Position numbers and translations under genes: made by a program | In this document: in pieces, positions 9,871-18,187 of the stretch | How the letters are laid out: the number at the start of each line of letters is the position of its first letter | Numbering within the stretch: position 1 is the first letter of the stretch | Notes under the pieces: generated by a model | What the model saw: the letters and a program-made list of their open reading frames with translations, nothing else | Told to the model about the DNA's origin: nothing | The model's database searches: none | NCBI RefSeq assembly: GCF_002858865.1 | Contig: NZ_PJRR01000013.1 | Location: forward strand, 244,169 to 308,168 | Direction of reading: 5' to 3' | DNA: 64,000 nucleotides | Origin: Caulobacter vibrioides | Lineage (GTDB): Bacteria; Pseudomonadota; Alphaproteobacteria; Caulobacterales; Caulobacteraceae

Positions 9871-10773
9871 TCACCCCGCCGCCGCGACCGCCTCCATGCC
9901 CAGCATCGCCGCCTTGCGGGCCAGACCCCAGTGATAGCCCGTCAGCCGCCCGTCCTTGGCGATGGCGCGGTGACAGGGGATCAGCAGCGAGATGGGGTTG
10001 GCCCCAATGGCGCCGCCGGTCGCTTGGAAGGCCTTGGGCTTGCCCGCCCAGGCGGCGACCTGTCCGTAGGTGGCCGTCTCGCCGGTCGGGATCCGTAACA
10101 GCGCCTTCCAGACCTGGACGTGAAACGGTGAGCCGATCAGGACGACCGGCAAGGGCCCCTCCCCGCCGGCGAAGGCGTGCAGGGCGGTGGCCTGGGCCGC
10201 AAGGTCGTCGCGGCTCCAGTCGGCGGCCGGGAAGCGCCGATGCATGTCAGCGAAACTCGCCTCGTCGTCGCCGTCCGAAAAGGCCAGGCCCGCCAAGCCG
10301 CGATCAGCCATCACGAACAGGCCCTTACCGAACGGCGTCGGCGCCCAGCCCCAGCGCAGGCGCATGCCCGCACCGCGTCGGCGCACCTCTCCCGGCGTGG
10401 CGGCTTCTTGCGCGATGAACAGATCATGCAGGCGCGAGGGTCCCGAAAGCCCAGCGTCGAAGGCCGCGTCCAGCACCGTGCCGCCGGCCTCCAGCGAGCG
10501 TCGCGCCTCGGCGTGGGCGATGGCCAAGACAAAGGTCTTCGGGCTCACGCCCGCCCAGCGGGTGAAGATGCGCTGGAAATGGAACGGCGAAAGGCCCACC
10601 GCCTGGGCGGCGTCGTCCAGCGACGGATGATCTGACCACCGCTCGGCCAGCCAGTCGAGCGCCTTGGCCATGCGGTGGTAGTCGACCGAGCGCTCGGCCA
10701 AGCGGGCCAACTCCTGGCGCGCGGCCTCAGAAATGGCGTCGGAAAGGGGGGATGCGTCGTAAGCCATGGTCAT
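9871..10773 (-). CDS. AraC-type regulator fused to O6-methylguanine-DNA methyltransferase (Ada-like)
   Basis: A 300 aa two-domain protein. Residues about 20-115 form an AraC/XylS helix-turn-helix domain (AVGLSPFHFQRIFTRWAGVS). The C-terminal half is a methylated-DNA-protein cysteine methyltransferase with the acceptor Cys267 in the IPCHR motif. Compared with E. coli Ada, the N-terminal zinc/methylphosphotriester domain is missing. It therefore repairs O6-alkylguanine by suicidal transfer and may also regulate DNA. It sits downstream of the DUF2244 gene on the same strand (46 nt) and close to nth, so base-repair genes cluster here. A second ATG at 10767 is possible. Confidence 0.85.
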   Translation of the reverse strand: MTMAYDASPLSDAISEAARQELARLAERSVDYHRMAKALDWLAERWSDHPSLDDAAQAVGLSPFHFQRIFTRWAGVSPKTFVLAIAHAEARRSLEAGGTVLDAAFDAGLSGPSRLHDLFIAQEAATPGEVRRRGAGMRLRWGWAPTPFGKGLFVMADRGLAGLAFSDGDDEASFADMHRRFPAADWSRDDLAAQATALHAFAGGEGPLPVVLIGSPFHVQVWKALLRIPTGETATYGQVAAWAGKPKAFQATGGAIGANPISLLIPCHRAIAKDGRLTGYHWGLARKAAMLGMEAVAAAG

Positions 10774-10819
10774 AGGCTAGGCCCCCGGGCCAGCGCCGTC
10801 CGCCCGGTTCTTGCGCTGA

Positions 10820-11296
10820 TCACGACCAGCGCTCGTTGCGAGCCGCGCGGATCGCATCCTTCAGGGCGTCGGCGAGCTCCACGCGCTGGTCCGGTCCCAG
10901 GGCGCGCGCCAGGGTCAGGCGTTTTCGATGGATCATCAGCCGAACCCGAACCTCGTGCTCGCCCGGCTGCTCCACGCCGACCCGCGTGAAGGCCGTCGGC
11001 GAGGTCCAGACCGTGCGCGCGCCCTTTTCGTCCTCGCGGCTGACCGTCACCGCCTCGGCCGTGACCTGGATGCGCTCGACCCGGCGGGCCGCTCGCGCGC
11101 TGGCGCGCAAGGCGATCCACAGCGCCAGGACGTCGAGACCGAGAAAAGGCAGAACCGGTGGGGCGCGGATCACGATCAGAAAGATCGCCACCAGCACGTT
11201 GAACGCCATGACCACGGCCAGCAACACCGCGGCGCCCTGCGGGCTCAGCGAGCGGTGGGGGGCGATCACCCGGTCCATGTAGATCGGCTTGGCCAT
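10820..11296 (-). CDS. DUF2244 family membrane protein
   Basis: A 158 aa protein with the start MAKPIYMDRVIAPHRSLSPQG and two adjacent transmembrane segments (about residues 22-42 and 48-66). A C-terminal soluble domain (WTSPTAFTRVGVEQPGEHEV) is typical of DUF2244 proteins. These are found beside nth or cytochrome genes in alphaproteobacteria, and their function is not established. It is divergent from nth with 63 nt between starts, and upstream of the Ada-like gene on the same strand. Confidence 0.8.
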   Translation of the reverse strand: MAKPIYMDRVIAPHRSLSPQGAAVLLAVVMAFNVLVAIFLIVIRAPPVLPFLGLDVLALWIALRASARAARRVERIQVTAEAVTVSREDEKGARTVWTSPTAFTRVGVEQPGEHEVRVRLMIHRKRLTLARALGPDQRVELADALKDAIRAARNERWS

Positions 11297-11359
11297 GGCG
11301 CGAATTTAGGTGTCAGCCGCGCTCTTGGCGAGCGGAGTCCCCCACGGCATGGTCGCCCC

Positions 11360-12085
11360 ATGGTCAAGACTCCCCGTAAAGCCGCTTTGGTCAGCAAGAC
11401 GCCGGTCCGCAAGGCCGCCAGGAAGCCCGTCAAACGCCTCTCGCCGGCCCAGCGCGAGCGCGTCGCCGTCCTGTTCGACCGGTTCGAGGGCCTGGACCTG
11501 CATCCCAAGACCGAGCTCAACTATTCCAACCCCTATGAGCTGGTCACGGCCGTCGCCCTGTCGGCCCAGGCCACCGACGTCCAGGTCAACAAGGCCACCG
11601 GCCCGCTGTTCCAGGTCGCCAACAGCGCCGAGGCGATGCTGGCGCTCGGGGAAGAGGGGCTGACCAAGTACATCGCCTCGATCGGCCTGTTCCGCAGCAA
11701 GGCCAAGAATGTCATCGCCGCCGCCCACATCATCATGAACCAGCATGGGGGCGAGGTTCCGCTCAACCGCGAAGACCTGGAAGCCCTGCCCGGCGTTGGC
11801 CGCAAGACCGCCAGCGTGGTGTTGAACGAGCTGGATATCGAGCCGGCCATCGCCGTCGACACCCACGTGTTCCGGGTCTCGCATCGCCTGAAGCTGTCGA
11901 GCGGCAAGACACCGGACGCGGTCGAGCAGGACCTGATGCGGGTGGTCCCGCCGCCCTACCAGACGCGCGCCCACCACTGGCTGATCCTGCACGGCCGCTA
12001 TGTCTGCGTGGCGCGAAAGCCCAAATGCGAGATCTGCAAGATCAGCGACCTGTGTCCGTCGCGGGAGCTCTTCTTGGGGGCGTGA
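11360..12085 (+). CDS. nth: Endonuclease III (DNA glycosylase/AP lyase)
   Basis: A 241 aa protein with a basic N-terminal tail of about 28 residues (MVKTPRKAALVSKTPVRKAA) ahead of the conserved fold. The helix-hairpin-helix LPGVGRKTASVV contains the catalytic Lys, and AVDTHVFRV contains the catalytic Asp. The iron-sulphur cluster motif lies at the C-terminus (CVARKPKCEICKISDLC). It removes oxidised pyrimidines and nicks the strand in base-excision repair. ATG 11360 is chosen because upstream codons overlap the divergent DUF2244 gene. A GAGTC CcrM methylation site (11335-11339) lies about 20 nt before the start. Confidence 0.95.
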   Translation: MVKTPRKAALVSKTPVRKAARKPVKRLSPAQRERVAVLFDRFEGLDLHPKTELNYSNPYELVTAVALSAQATDVQVNKATGPLFQVANSAEAMLALGEEGLTKYIASIGLFRSKAKNVIAAAHIIMNQHGGEVPLNREDLEALPGVGRKTASVVLNELDIEPAIAVDTHVFRVSHRLKLSSGKTPDAVEQDLMRVVPPPYQTRAHHWLILHGRYVCVARKPKCEICKISDLCPSRELFLGA

Positions 12086-12087
12086 GC

Positions 12088-12209
12088 CCAAAAATCCTCT
12101 CCCTGTGGGAGAGGTGTCGGCGCAGCCGACGGAGAGGGGAGAGGCCGCGCCAAGCGACTTCCCCCTCCGGCGCTTCGCGCCACCTCCTCCGCTGGGGGGA
12201 GGATTTTGG
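12088..12209. repeat. Intergenic repeat with terminal inverted repeats (MITE/REP-like)
   Basis: A stretch of about 122 bp fills the whole gap between nth and the convergent ATP-grasp gene. Its ends are inverted copies of each other: CCAAAAATCCTC at 12088-12099 against GAGGATTTTGG at 12199-12209. Inside are further perfect hairpins, GTCGGC-gca-GCCGAC (about 12117-12131) and GGCGC-ttc-GCGCC (about 12169-12181). No protein is encoded. It looks like a small non-autonomous repeat that can also end transcription from both sides. Confidence 0.65.
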
Positions 12210-12211
12210 CG

Positions 12212-13081
12212 CTAGCCCATCGCCCGCATCACAGCCGCCGCGAAGGCGGCGCCCTTGTCATGGGCGTGCTCCAGGAAGAGGTCGGGTTCAATGACCTCCA
12301 GCTCCATCAGCTGGGGCGTGTGGTCGAGGCCCCGGATCAAATCAACGCGCGCATAGGTCAGGGGTGGCCCGGCGGCTTCCAGCACCATGGCGGCCGCGCG
12401 CAGGGCTTCAGGTTCGGGCGCGATCTCGCTGACACGGCCACCGAACTGCGGCTGAACGCGGAAATCGCCGTCGACCGCGACCTTGGCGACGGCGTGGCTG
12501 AACTGGCCGTCGAAGAAAAACAGAGAAAGCTCGCCCTCCTCGCCCACCGCCGGCAGGAAAGGCTGGATCAGGGCCGGACCCGTCGGGCCACCGTCCAACG
12601 CGGCACGCCGCTTGACCCGGATCGTCTCGTGCGAACCCGCCGAGACCTGCGGCTTGACCACCACCTCGTCGACTCCGAAGGCCTCAAACGCGGCCTCGAC
12701 CGCGTCAGCGGTCAAGCGATCGTGCGCGTGGGTCGGCACGACGGGCGCGCCCTTTCCCGCCAGCTCGACCAGGTAGGTCTTGGTCGAATTCCAGCGCAGC
12801 ACGGAGGGCGCGTTCACCATGCGCACCCCGCTCGCCTCGAAGGCGTCGAGCTGGGCGAACCAGTCCGCCTGCCTTCCATGGTAGCCCCAGGCCAGGGACG
12901 GCATGACCAAGCGCGCCTGGCTTGGTGCGACAGGATCGGTCCACGGCTGAGCCTCGACGGTCAGGCCGTGAGCGCGCAGTGGCGCCGCCAGGCGCTCGAA
13001 CAGGGTCAACCAGCTGTCGCCATAGCGATGCTCGTCACGAGCCGGGACCAGGAGCAGAACGTCGACCATCGGTTTACCCAT
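12212..13081 (-). CDS. ATP-grasp superfamily protein (glutathione synthetase/RimK-like), substrate unknown
   Basis: A 289 aa protein. The N-terminal region (VDVLLLVPARDEHRYGDSW) precedes an ATP-grasp core with VELAGKGAPVVPTH, VVKPQVSAGSHETIRV (ATP-binding Lys) and ELEVIEPDLF near the C-terminus (metal-binding Glu). These features match the RimK/glutathione-synthetase branch, whose members ligate a carboxylate to an amine using ATP. No biosynthetic partner gene is adjacent, so the substrate is unknown. ATG 13081 is chosen over 13141, because the longer version would run further into the upstream region of the divergent PfkB gene; ATG 13069 is also possible. Confidence 0.75.
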   Translation of the reverse strand: MGKPMVDVLLLVPARDEHRYGDSWLTLFERLAAPLRAHGLTVEAQPWTDPVAPSQARLVMPSLAWGYHGRQADWFAQLDAFEASGVRMVNAPSVLRWNSTKTYLVELAGKGAPVVPTHAHDRLTADAVEAAFEAFGVDEVVVKPQVSAGSHETIRVKRRAALDGGPTGPALIQPFLPAVGEEGELSLFFFDGQFSHAVAKVAVDGDFRVQPQFGGRVSEIAPEPEALRAAAMVLEAAGPPLTYARVDLIRGLDHTPQLMELEVIEPDLFLEHAHDKGAAFAAAVMRAMG

Positions 13082-13213
13082 GCTTGCTAGAACAGCGCAG
13101 CTAGGATGTCGCAGGTCGATGGGCAACCCTCGCGTTGCCATGGCCGGTCACATCCTTTAATCGCAACGCTGCTTGGACCTTCGGTCCTGTTCTTTCAAAG
13201 GTTTTTCCGTCTC

Positions 13214-14203
13214 ATGACCGCGCTCTACGACGTCGCCGCCATCGGCAACGCCATCGTCGACGTCATCGCCCAGTGCGACGACGCCTTCCTCGAGCGCGAG
13301 GGCCTGGTCAAGGGCTCGATGGCCCTGATCGATCCGGCGCGCGCCGCCAGCCTGTACGACGTGATGTCTGCCGCGATCGAAGCCTCGGGCGGCAGCGCCG
13401 CCAACACGGTGGCGGGCGTCGCCAGCTTCGGCGGCAAGGCGGCGTTTCTGGGCAAGGTCGCGGACGACCAGCTGGGCCGCGTCTTCCGCCACGACATGAA
13501 CGCGATCGGCTGCGTGTTCACGACCCCGCCGCTGGCCGAAGGCCCGGCGACGGCCCAGAGCCTGATCAACGTCACGCCCGACGCTCAGCGCACCATGTCG
13601 ACCTATCTGGGCGCCTGCGTCGAACTGAACCCCGCCGACGTCGACCCCGACATCATCGAGGCCGCGCAGATCTCGTATCTGGAAGGCTATCTGTTCGACC
13701 CGCCCGAAGCGCGCCGCGCCTTCGCCAAGGCCGCCGCCCTGGCCCACGGCTCGGGCCGCAAGATCGCCCTGACCCTGTCCGACAGCTTCGTCGTCGATCG
13801 CCACCGCGGCGCCCTGCTGGGCTTCGTCGAGACCCAGTGCGACATCGTCTTCGCCAACGCCGCCGAGGTCTGCGCCCTGTTCGAGACCGACGATTTCGAC
13901 GCGGCGGTGAAGGCCCTGGCCGAACGCTGCGAGATCGCCGCCGTGACCCGCAGCGAAAAGGGCTCGGTGGTCGCAGCAAACGGGCAGTTGCACGAAATCT
14001 CGGCCTACCCCGTGGAAAAAGTCGTGGACACGACCGGCGCGGGCGACCAATACGCGGCGGGTTTCCTCTTTGGCCTTTCCCAGGGCCGCCCGCTGCCTAT
14101 CTGTGGCCAGCTGGGCAGCCTGGCGGCCGCCGAGGTGATCGACCACTACGGTCCGCGTCCGCAGGTTTCCCTGCGTGAGCTGGCTGAAAAGAACGGACTT
14201 TAG
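13214..14203 (+). CDS. PfkB family sugar/nucleoside kinase (adenosine kinase-like)
   Basis: A 329 aa protein starting [20 protein letters not shown]. The signature 1 region [20 protein letters not shown] and signature 2 [17 protein letters not shown] are present, the latter holding the catalytic Asp and anion hole. The family phosphorylates ribose, fructose or adenosine. The N-terminal pattern matches the adenosine kinase-like group common in alphaproteobacteria. It ends 7 nt before hisB and could be co-transcribed with the his operon. The longer frame from 13106 is rejected because it runs back into the divergent gene's promoter space. Confidence 0.85.
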   Translation: MTALYDVAAIGNAIVDVIAQCDDAFLEREGLVKGSMALIDPARAASLYDVMSAAIEASGGSAANTVAGVASFGGKAAFLGKVADDQLGRVFRHDMNAIGCVFTTPPLAEGPATAQSLINVTPDAQRTMSTYLGACVELNPADVDPDIIEAAQISYLEGYLFDPPEARRAFAKAAALAHGSGRKIALTLSDSFVVDRHRGALLGFVETQCDIVFANAAEVCALFETDDFDAAVKALAERCEIAAVTRSEKGSVVAANGQLHEISAYPVEKVVDTTGAGDQYAAGFLFGLSQGRPLPICGQLGSLAAAEVIDHYGPRPQVSLRELAEKNGL

Positions 14204-14210
14204 AGCTCAA

Positions 14211-14801
14211 ATGGCCCGCACCGCTGAAGTGGTCCGCGAGACGAAAGAGACCCAGATCCGGGTCTGGATCGATCTCGACGGGACCGGCGTCTCGACGATC
14301 TCCACCGGCATTGGTTTCTACGACCACATGCTGGAGAGCTTCGCGCGCCATGGCGGCTTCGACCTGAAGGTCGAGACCAAGGGCGATCTGCACATCGACA
14401 TGCACCATACGGTCGAGGACACCGGCATCGTGCTGGGCCAGGCGATCCACAAAGCGCTGGACGGCTTCAAGGGCATCCGACGCTTCGGCTCGGCCTATAT
14501 CCCGATGGACGAGACCCTGACGCGCTGCGCCATCGACCTGTCGAACCGGCCGTATCTGATCTGGAAGGTCGAGTTCAAGCGGCCCAAGGTCGGCGAGATG
14601 GACACCGAGCTCTTCAAGGAGTTCCACCACGCGTTCGCGATGAACAGCGGGGCGTGCATCCATCTGGAAACGCTCTACGGCGACAACACCCACCACGTCG
14701 CCGAAAGCGGCTTCAAGGCCCTGGCCCGGGCGCTGCGTCAGGCGGTCGAGATCGACCCCAAGACCGGCGGCCAGGCTCCGTCCACCAAGGGCGTGCTGTA
14801 G
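14211..14801 (+). CDS. hisB: Imidazoleglycerol-phosphate dehydratase
   Basis: A 196 aa monofunctional HisB, lacking the phosphatase domain of the enterobacterial fusion. It has the two metal-binding motifs HHTVEDTG and, later, the duplicated [12 protein letters not shown], plus [13 protein letters not shown]. It makes imidazole-acetol phosphate in histidine synthesis. It is the first his gene of a tightly packed operon hisB-hisH-hisA-hisF-hisE. ATG 14211 ([14 protein letters not shown]) is the family start. Confidence 0.97.
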   Translation: MARTAEVVRETKETQIRVWIDLDGTGVSTISTGIGFYDHMLESFARHGGFDLKVETKGDLHIDMHHTVEDTGIVLGQAIHKALDGFKGIRRFGSAYIPMDETLTRCAIDLSNRPYLIWKVEFKRPKVGEMDTELFKEFHHAFAMNSGACIHLETLYGDNTHHVAESGFKALARALRQAVEIDPKTGGQAPSTKGVL

Positions 14802-14813
14802 GAACCTGATTTC

Positions 14814-15455
14814 ATGCAGACCGTCGCCCTGATCGATTACGGGTCGGGCAACCTGCGTTCGGCCGAGAAGGCCCTGCGTGAGGCGGCCCGACGCCGCGCG
14901 CTGGACGCCGACATCGTTGTCACCGCCGACCCTGACCTTGTCGCCAAGGCCGATCGTGTCTTCCTGCCCGGCGTCGGGGCCTTCGCCTCGTGCCGCGCCG
15001 GGCTTGACGCCACCGGCGTCTATGAGGCGATGAACCAGGCCGTACACGGACGCGGCGTGCCCTTCATGGGGATCTGCGTCGGCCACCAGCTCCTTGCCAC
15101 CGAAGGGCTGGAGTTCGGCGTCACCCCCGGCCTGAACTGGATTCAGGGCCAGGTGAAGAAGCTCGAGCCCAACGATCCGACGCTGACCATCCCGCACATG
15201 GGCTGGAACGCGATCAGCCTCGTGCGTCTTCATGCCCTGTTCGCGGGCATCGACGACGGCGCCCATATGTATTTCGCCAACTCGTTCGCCCTGACCCCTT
15301 CCCATATGGAAGATGTCGTCGCGACCGCCGACCACGGCGGACCGTTCACGGCCGCTGTGGCCAAGGACAATGTCGCGGGCGTACAGTTCCACCCTGAAAA
15401 ATCACAAGCATCAGGGCTCGCCCTGCTCGCCAACTTCCTGGAATGGCGCCCATGA
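14814..15455 (+). CDS. hisH: Imidazole glycerol phosphate synthase, glutaminase subunit
   Basis: A 213 aa class I glutamine amidotransferase. The start [18 protein letters not shown], the nucleophile Cys in [10 protein letters not shown] and the His-Glu pair in [12 protein letters not shown] form the triad. It releases ammonia for HisF. The gene follows hisB by 12 nt and its stop overlaps the hisA start (ATGA). Confidence 0.97.
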   Translation: MQTVALIDYGSGNLRSAEKALREAARRRALDADIVVTADPDLVAKADRVFLPGVGAFASCRAGLDATGVYEAMNQAVHGRGVPFMGICVGHQLLATEGLEFGVTPGLNWIQGQVKKLEPNDPTLTIPHMGWNAISLVRLHALFAGIDDGAHMYFANSFALTPSHMEDVVATADHGGPFTAAVAKDNVAGVQFHPEKSQASGLALLANFLEWRP

Positions 15456-16177
15456 TCCTCTATCCCGCCATCGACCTGAAGGACGGCCAGTGCGTGCGCC
15501 TGCTGCATGGCGACATGGACAAGGCCACGGTCTTCAACAACTCGCCCGCCGACCAGGCGCAGCGCTTCGTCCAGGACGGCTTCTCGTGGCTGCACGTCGT
15601 TGACCTGAACGGCGCCATCGAGGGCAAGTCGGTCAATACTGCCGCTGTCGAACAGATCCTGGAGTCGATCTCGATCCCGGTGCAGCTGGGCGGCGGCATC
15701 CGCACCCTGGAAGGCGTCGAGGCCTGGATCGAGGCGGGCGTGTCGCGCGTGATCCTCGGCACCGTGGCCGTGCACGATCCCGAACTGGTCAAGAAGGCCG
15801 CGCGCCTGTGGCCCGAGCAGATCGCCGTGGCGGTCGACGTGCGCGACGGCAAGGTCGCGGTCGACGGCTGGACAGGCCTGTCGGACCTGTCGGCGATCGA
15901 CCTTTCGCGCCGCTTCGAGGACGCCGGCGTCGCAGCCCTGATTATCACCGACATCAGCCGCGACGGCGCCCTGACGGGCGTCAATGTCGAGGGCGTGGGC
16001 GAGCTGGCCGACGCCGTCTCGATCCCCGTCATCGCCTCGGGCGGTGTGGCCGCCGTGGCCGATATCGAGCGCCTGAAGGCCCGTCAGGGCGTCGAGATCG
16101 CCGGCGCGATCCTCGGCCGTTCGCTCTACGCGGGCACCATCAAGCCCTCCGAAGCCCTGATCGCGGCGGCCGCCTGA
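15452..16177 (+). CDS. hisA: ProFAR isomerase HisA
   Basis: A 241 aa TIM barrel starting [20 protein letters not shown]. The two catalytic Asp residues lie in AIDLKDG and [13 protein letters not shown], with phosphate-binding loops GGGIR and ASGGVAAV. It isomerises ProFAR to PRFAR. It overlaps hisH by 4 nt and hisF by one base, indicating translational coupling. Confidence 0.97.
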   Translation: MILYPAIDLKDGQCVRLLHGDMDKATVFNNSPADQAQRFVQDGFSWLHVVDLNGAIEGKSVNTAAVEQILESISIPVQLGGGIRTLEGVEAWIEAGVSRVILGTVAVHDPELVKKAARLWPEQIAVAVDVRDGKVAVDGWTGLSDLSAIDLSRRFEDAGVAALIITDISRDGALTGVNVEGVGELADAVSIPVIASGGVAAVADIERLKARQGVEIAGAILGRSLYAGTIKPSEALIAAAA

Positions 16178-16959
16178 TGCTGAAGACCCGGATCATTCCC
16201 TGCCTCGACGTGAAGGACGGGCGGGTGGTCAAGGGGGTCAATTTCGTCTCCCTGCGCGACGCCGGCGATCCGGTGGAGCAGGCCCGCGCCTATGACGCCG
16301 CCGGCGCCGACGAGCTGATGTTCCTGGACATCACCGCCTCCAGCGAGGGGCGGGGGCTGATCCTGGACGTCATCTCGCGCACCGCCGAGGTCTGCTTCAT
16401 GCCCGTCTCGGTGGGCGGCGGCGTGCGGCAGGTCGCCGACATGCGCCGCCTGTTGCTGGCCGGCGCCGACAAGGTCTCGGTCAACACCGCCGCCGTCGAG
16501 AACCCCGACCTGATCACCGGCGGCGCCGACGCCTTCGGGTCCCAGTGCGTGGTCGTGGCCATCGACGCTAAGGCGCGCGAGGACGGCTCGGGCTGGAACG
16601 TCTGGACCTATGGCGGCCGCAAGGACACCGGGATCGACGTGGTCGAATGGGCCGCCAAGGTCGTGGAACGCGGCGCGGGCGAGATCCTGCTGACCTCGAT
16701 GGACCGCGACGGCGCCAAGATCGGCTACGATATCCCGCTGCTGAAGGCGGTGACGGGCGCGGTAAACGTGCCGGTGATCGCCTCGGGCGGGGCCGGCAAG
16801 AGCGAACACCTGGTGGAAGCCGCCCGCGAAGGCCACGCCGCCGCCGTGCTGGCCGCCTCGATCTTCCACTTCGGCGAGATCAGCATCGGCGAAGCAAAAC
16901 AGGCCATGGCCGACGCCGGCATCCCGGTACGCCTAGACGCGCTGAAGGGAGCCGCATGA
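16177..16959 (+). CDS. hisF: Imidazole glycerol phosphate synthase, cyclase subunit
   Basis: A 260 aa TIM barrel starting [20 protein letters not shown]. It has the catalytic Asp in CLDVKDG and the second Asp in [13 protein letters not shown], with the phosphate loops VGGGVR and [10 protein letters not shown]. With HisH it converts PRFAR and ammonia to IGP and AICAR. The start codon overlaps the hisA stop (TGATG). Confidence 0.97.
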   Translation: MLKTRIIPCLDVKDGRVVKGVNFVSLRDAGDPVEQARAYDAAGADELMFLDITASSEGRGLILDVISRTAEVCFMPVSVGGGVRQVADMRRLLLAGADKVSVNTAAVENPDLITGGADAFGSQCVVVAIDAKAREDGSGWNVWTYGGRKDTGIDVVEWAAKVVERGAGEILLTSMDRDGAKIGYDIPLLKAVTGAVNVPVIASGGAGKSEHLVEAAREGHAAAVLAASIFHFGEISIGEAKQAMADAGIPVRLDALKGAA

Positions 16960-17282
16960 GCCAGCGCCTGACCGATGTCCTGCAGCGGCTGGCCGCGACC
17001 ATCGAAGCCCGCAAGGGCGGCGACCCGTCGGTGTCGTATACGGCGAAGCTCCTGAACGATCCGGCTTTGGCGGCCAAGAAGCTCGGCGAAGAAGCTATCG
17101 AGACGGTGATCGCCGCCGTGGCGCAGGGTCCGGATGCGTTGGCCGCCGAAAGCGCCGACCTGCTCTACCACTGGCTGGCCCTGATGGCCGCTTCCGGCGT
17201 CTCGCTGGACGCCGTGGCCGAGAAGCTGGAAGCCCGCGAGGGGACTTCGGGGATCGCCGAGAAGGCTTCGCGGAAGGGGTAG
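16956..17282 (+). CDS. hisE: Phosphoribosyl-ATP pyrophosphatase
   Basis: A 108 aa single-domain HisE, not fused to His[15 protein letters not shown] carries the metal-binding Glu residues of the MazG-like fold, and [14 protein letters not shown] follows. It hydrolyses PR-ATP to PR-AMP. It overlaps the hisF stop by 4 nt (ATGA) and is the last gene of the his cluster here. A short gene of unusual codon use follows at 17291. Confidence 0.95.
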   Translation: MSQRLTDVLQRLAATIEARKGGDPSVSYTAKLLNDPALAAKKLGEEAIETVIAAVAQGPDALAAESADLLYHWLALMAASGVSLDAVAEKLEAREGTSGIAEKASRKG

Positions 17283-17290
17283 TCTTTGCG

Positions 17291-17605
17291 ATGAGGACAA
17301 CCGTGGCTGAAGAGCTGATCTCCGAAATTGGCATCAGCAGCCAGGGCGAGCTTTTCATTAGGCCCGCCAACAAGACATTTCCGTACATCTATCGAGAAGC
17401 AATGCAGGTCAGCTGGGATCCTGCCTTAGGGTATCTTTATAGCCCCCCACCTCGAGAATGGTCCCATCTGGACTGGTTCCAGCAAATTTGCTCAGCGGCG
17501 CTGGAGCAGGGAGCCGATTTGGTTATTGGCCCGCGGACCAAGTGGCGAGATGTGCCAGAGAACATCCGAGTCGAAATCATAAAGGTAGCGAAAGCGCGCT
17601 CGTAG
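17291..17605 (+). CDS. Small hypothetical protein with atypical codon use
   Basis: A 104 aa frame starting 8 nt after hisE, behind an AAGGGG ribosome site. I do not recognise a family. The protein is acidic-to-neutral and rich in Trp (VSWDPALGYLY, PREWSHLDWFQQ, TKWRDVPENI). It has no signal peptide or membrane segment. Its codons differ sharply from all neighbours: TTA, ATA, two AGG, several CGA, ATT and TAT codons occur in a genome that nearly always ends codons in G or C. This suggests recent acquisition. It looks translated, with a clear start, a good ribosome site and a single frame, but expression is unproven. The size and Trp-rich composition resemble immunity proteins only superficially. 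Confidence 0.6.
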   Translation: MRTTVAEELISEIGISSQGELFIRPANKTFPYIYREAMQVSWDPALGYLYSPPPREWSHLDWFQQICSAALEQGADLVIGPRTKWRDVPENIRVEIIKVAKARS

Positions 17606-17616
17606 TCCGCCGACGC

Positions 17617-18186
17617 CTAAACCCGCCGCTTCAGCGCCACATACAGCGCCCCCTCGCCGCCGTGGCGGCGGTCGGCGGTGGAGACGCCGGCGACCATCTC
17701 GCGCAGGGACGGGTCGGTCAGCCACTCGGGCGTGCGAGACCTCAAAACCCCCTGCCCCACCTTGCCCTTGCCGGTGATGACCAGCACCGCCCGGTGGCCC
17801 TGGCTGAACGAGCGGCGGATGAAGGCCTCCAGCGTGGCCCTGGCCTGGTCCTGATCCAGGCCGTGCATGTCCAGCCGCGCGCCGATCGGATCGCGCTCCT
17901 TGACGATCCGCAGCTTGCGATTGGGCTCGATGTGGCCCGCGGGGCCCTTGAGCGGCTTGGGCGCGGCGGGCTTCAGGTCCTCGGGATGCAGCCGCAGCGG
18001 CGCGATCGAGGCCAGGCGCGTCGGCGGCTCGGCCGGCAGGGCCGCGTCCGACTTCAGCGACGGCCGGATCCGCGCCTTGCTGCGCATCTTTTCAGGCTTC
18101 ACCGGCGCGCGCGGCGTCACGGTTGAGGCGACCAGCCGCCAGAGGCGCTTGTCATCTTCGGGTCCGGGCGGCGGCTTCTTGGCCAC
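17617..18186 (-). CDS. Smr domain protein
   Basis: A 189 aa protein beginning with GTG, one base after the mltA stop on the same strand. Residues about 1-95 are a proline- and lysine-rich linker. The C-terminal Smr domain has LDMHGLDQDQARATLEAFI and LVITGKGKVGQGVLRS. These are the conserved DxHG and TGxG elements of MutS2/Smr nicking or RNA-cleaving domains. It probably acts on nucleic acids, but the substrate is unknown. It is the third gene of the timA-mltA-smr operon. Confidence 0.85.
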   Translation of the reverse strand: MAKKPPPGPEDDKRLWRLVASTVTPRAPVKPEKMRSKARIRPSLKSDAALPAEPPTRLASIAPLRLHPEDLKPAAPKPLKGPAGHIEPNRKLRIVKERDPIGARLDMHGLDQDQARATLEAFIRRSFSQGHRAVLVITGKGKVGQGVLRSRTPEWLTDPSLREMVAGVSTADRRHGGEGALYVALKRRV

Positions 18187-18187
18187 G

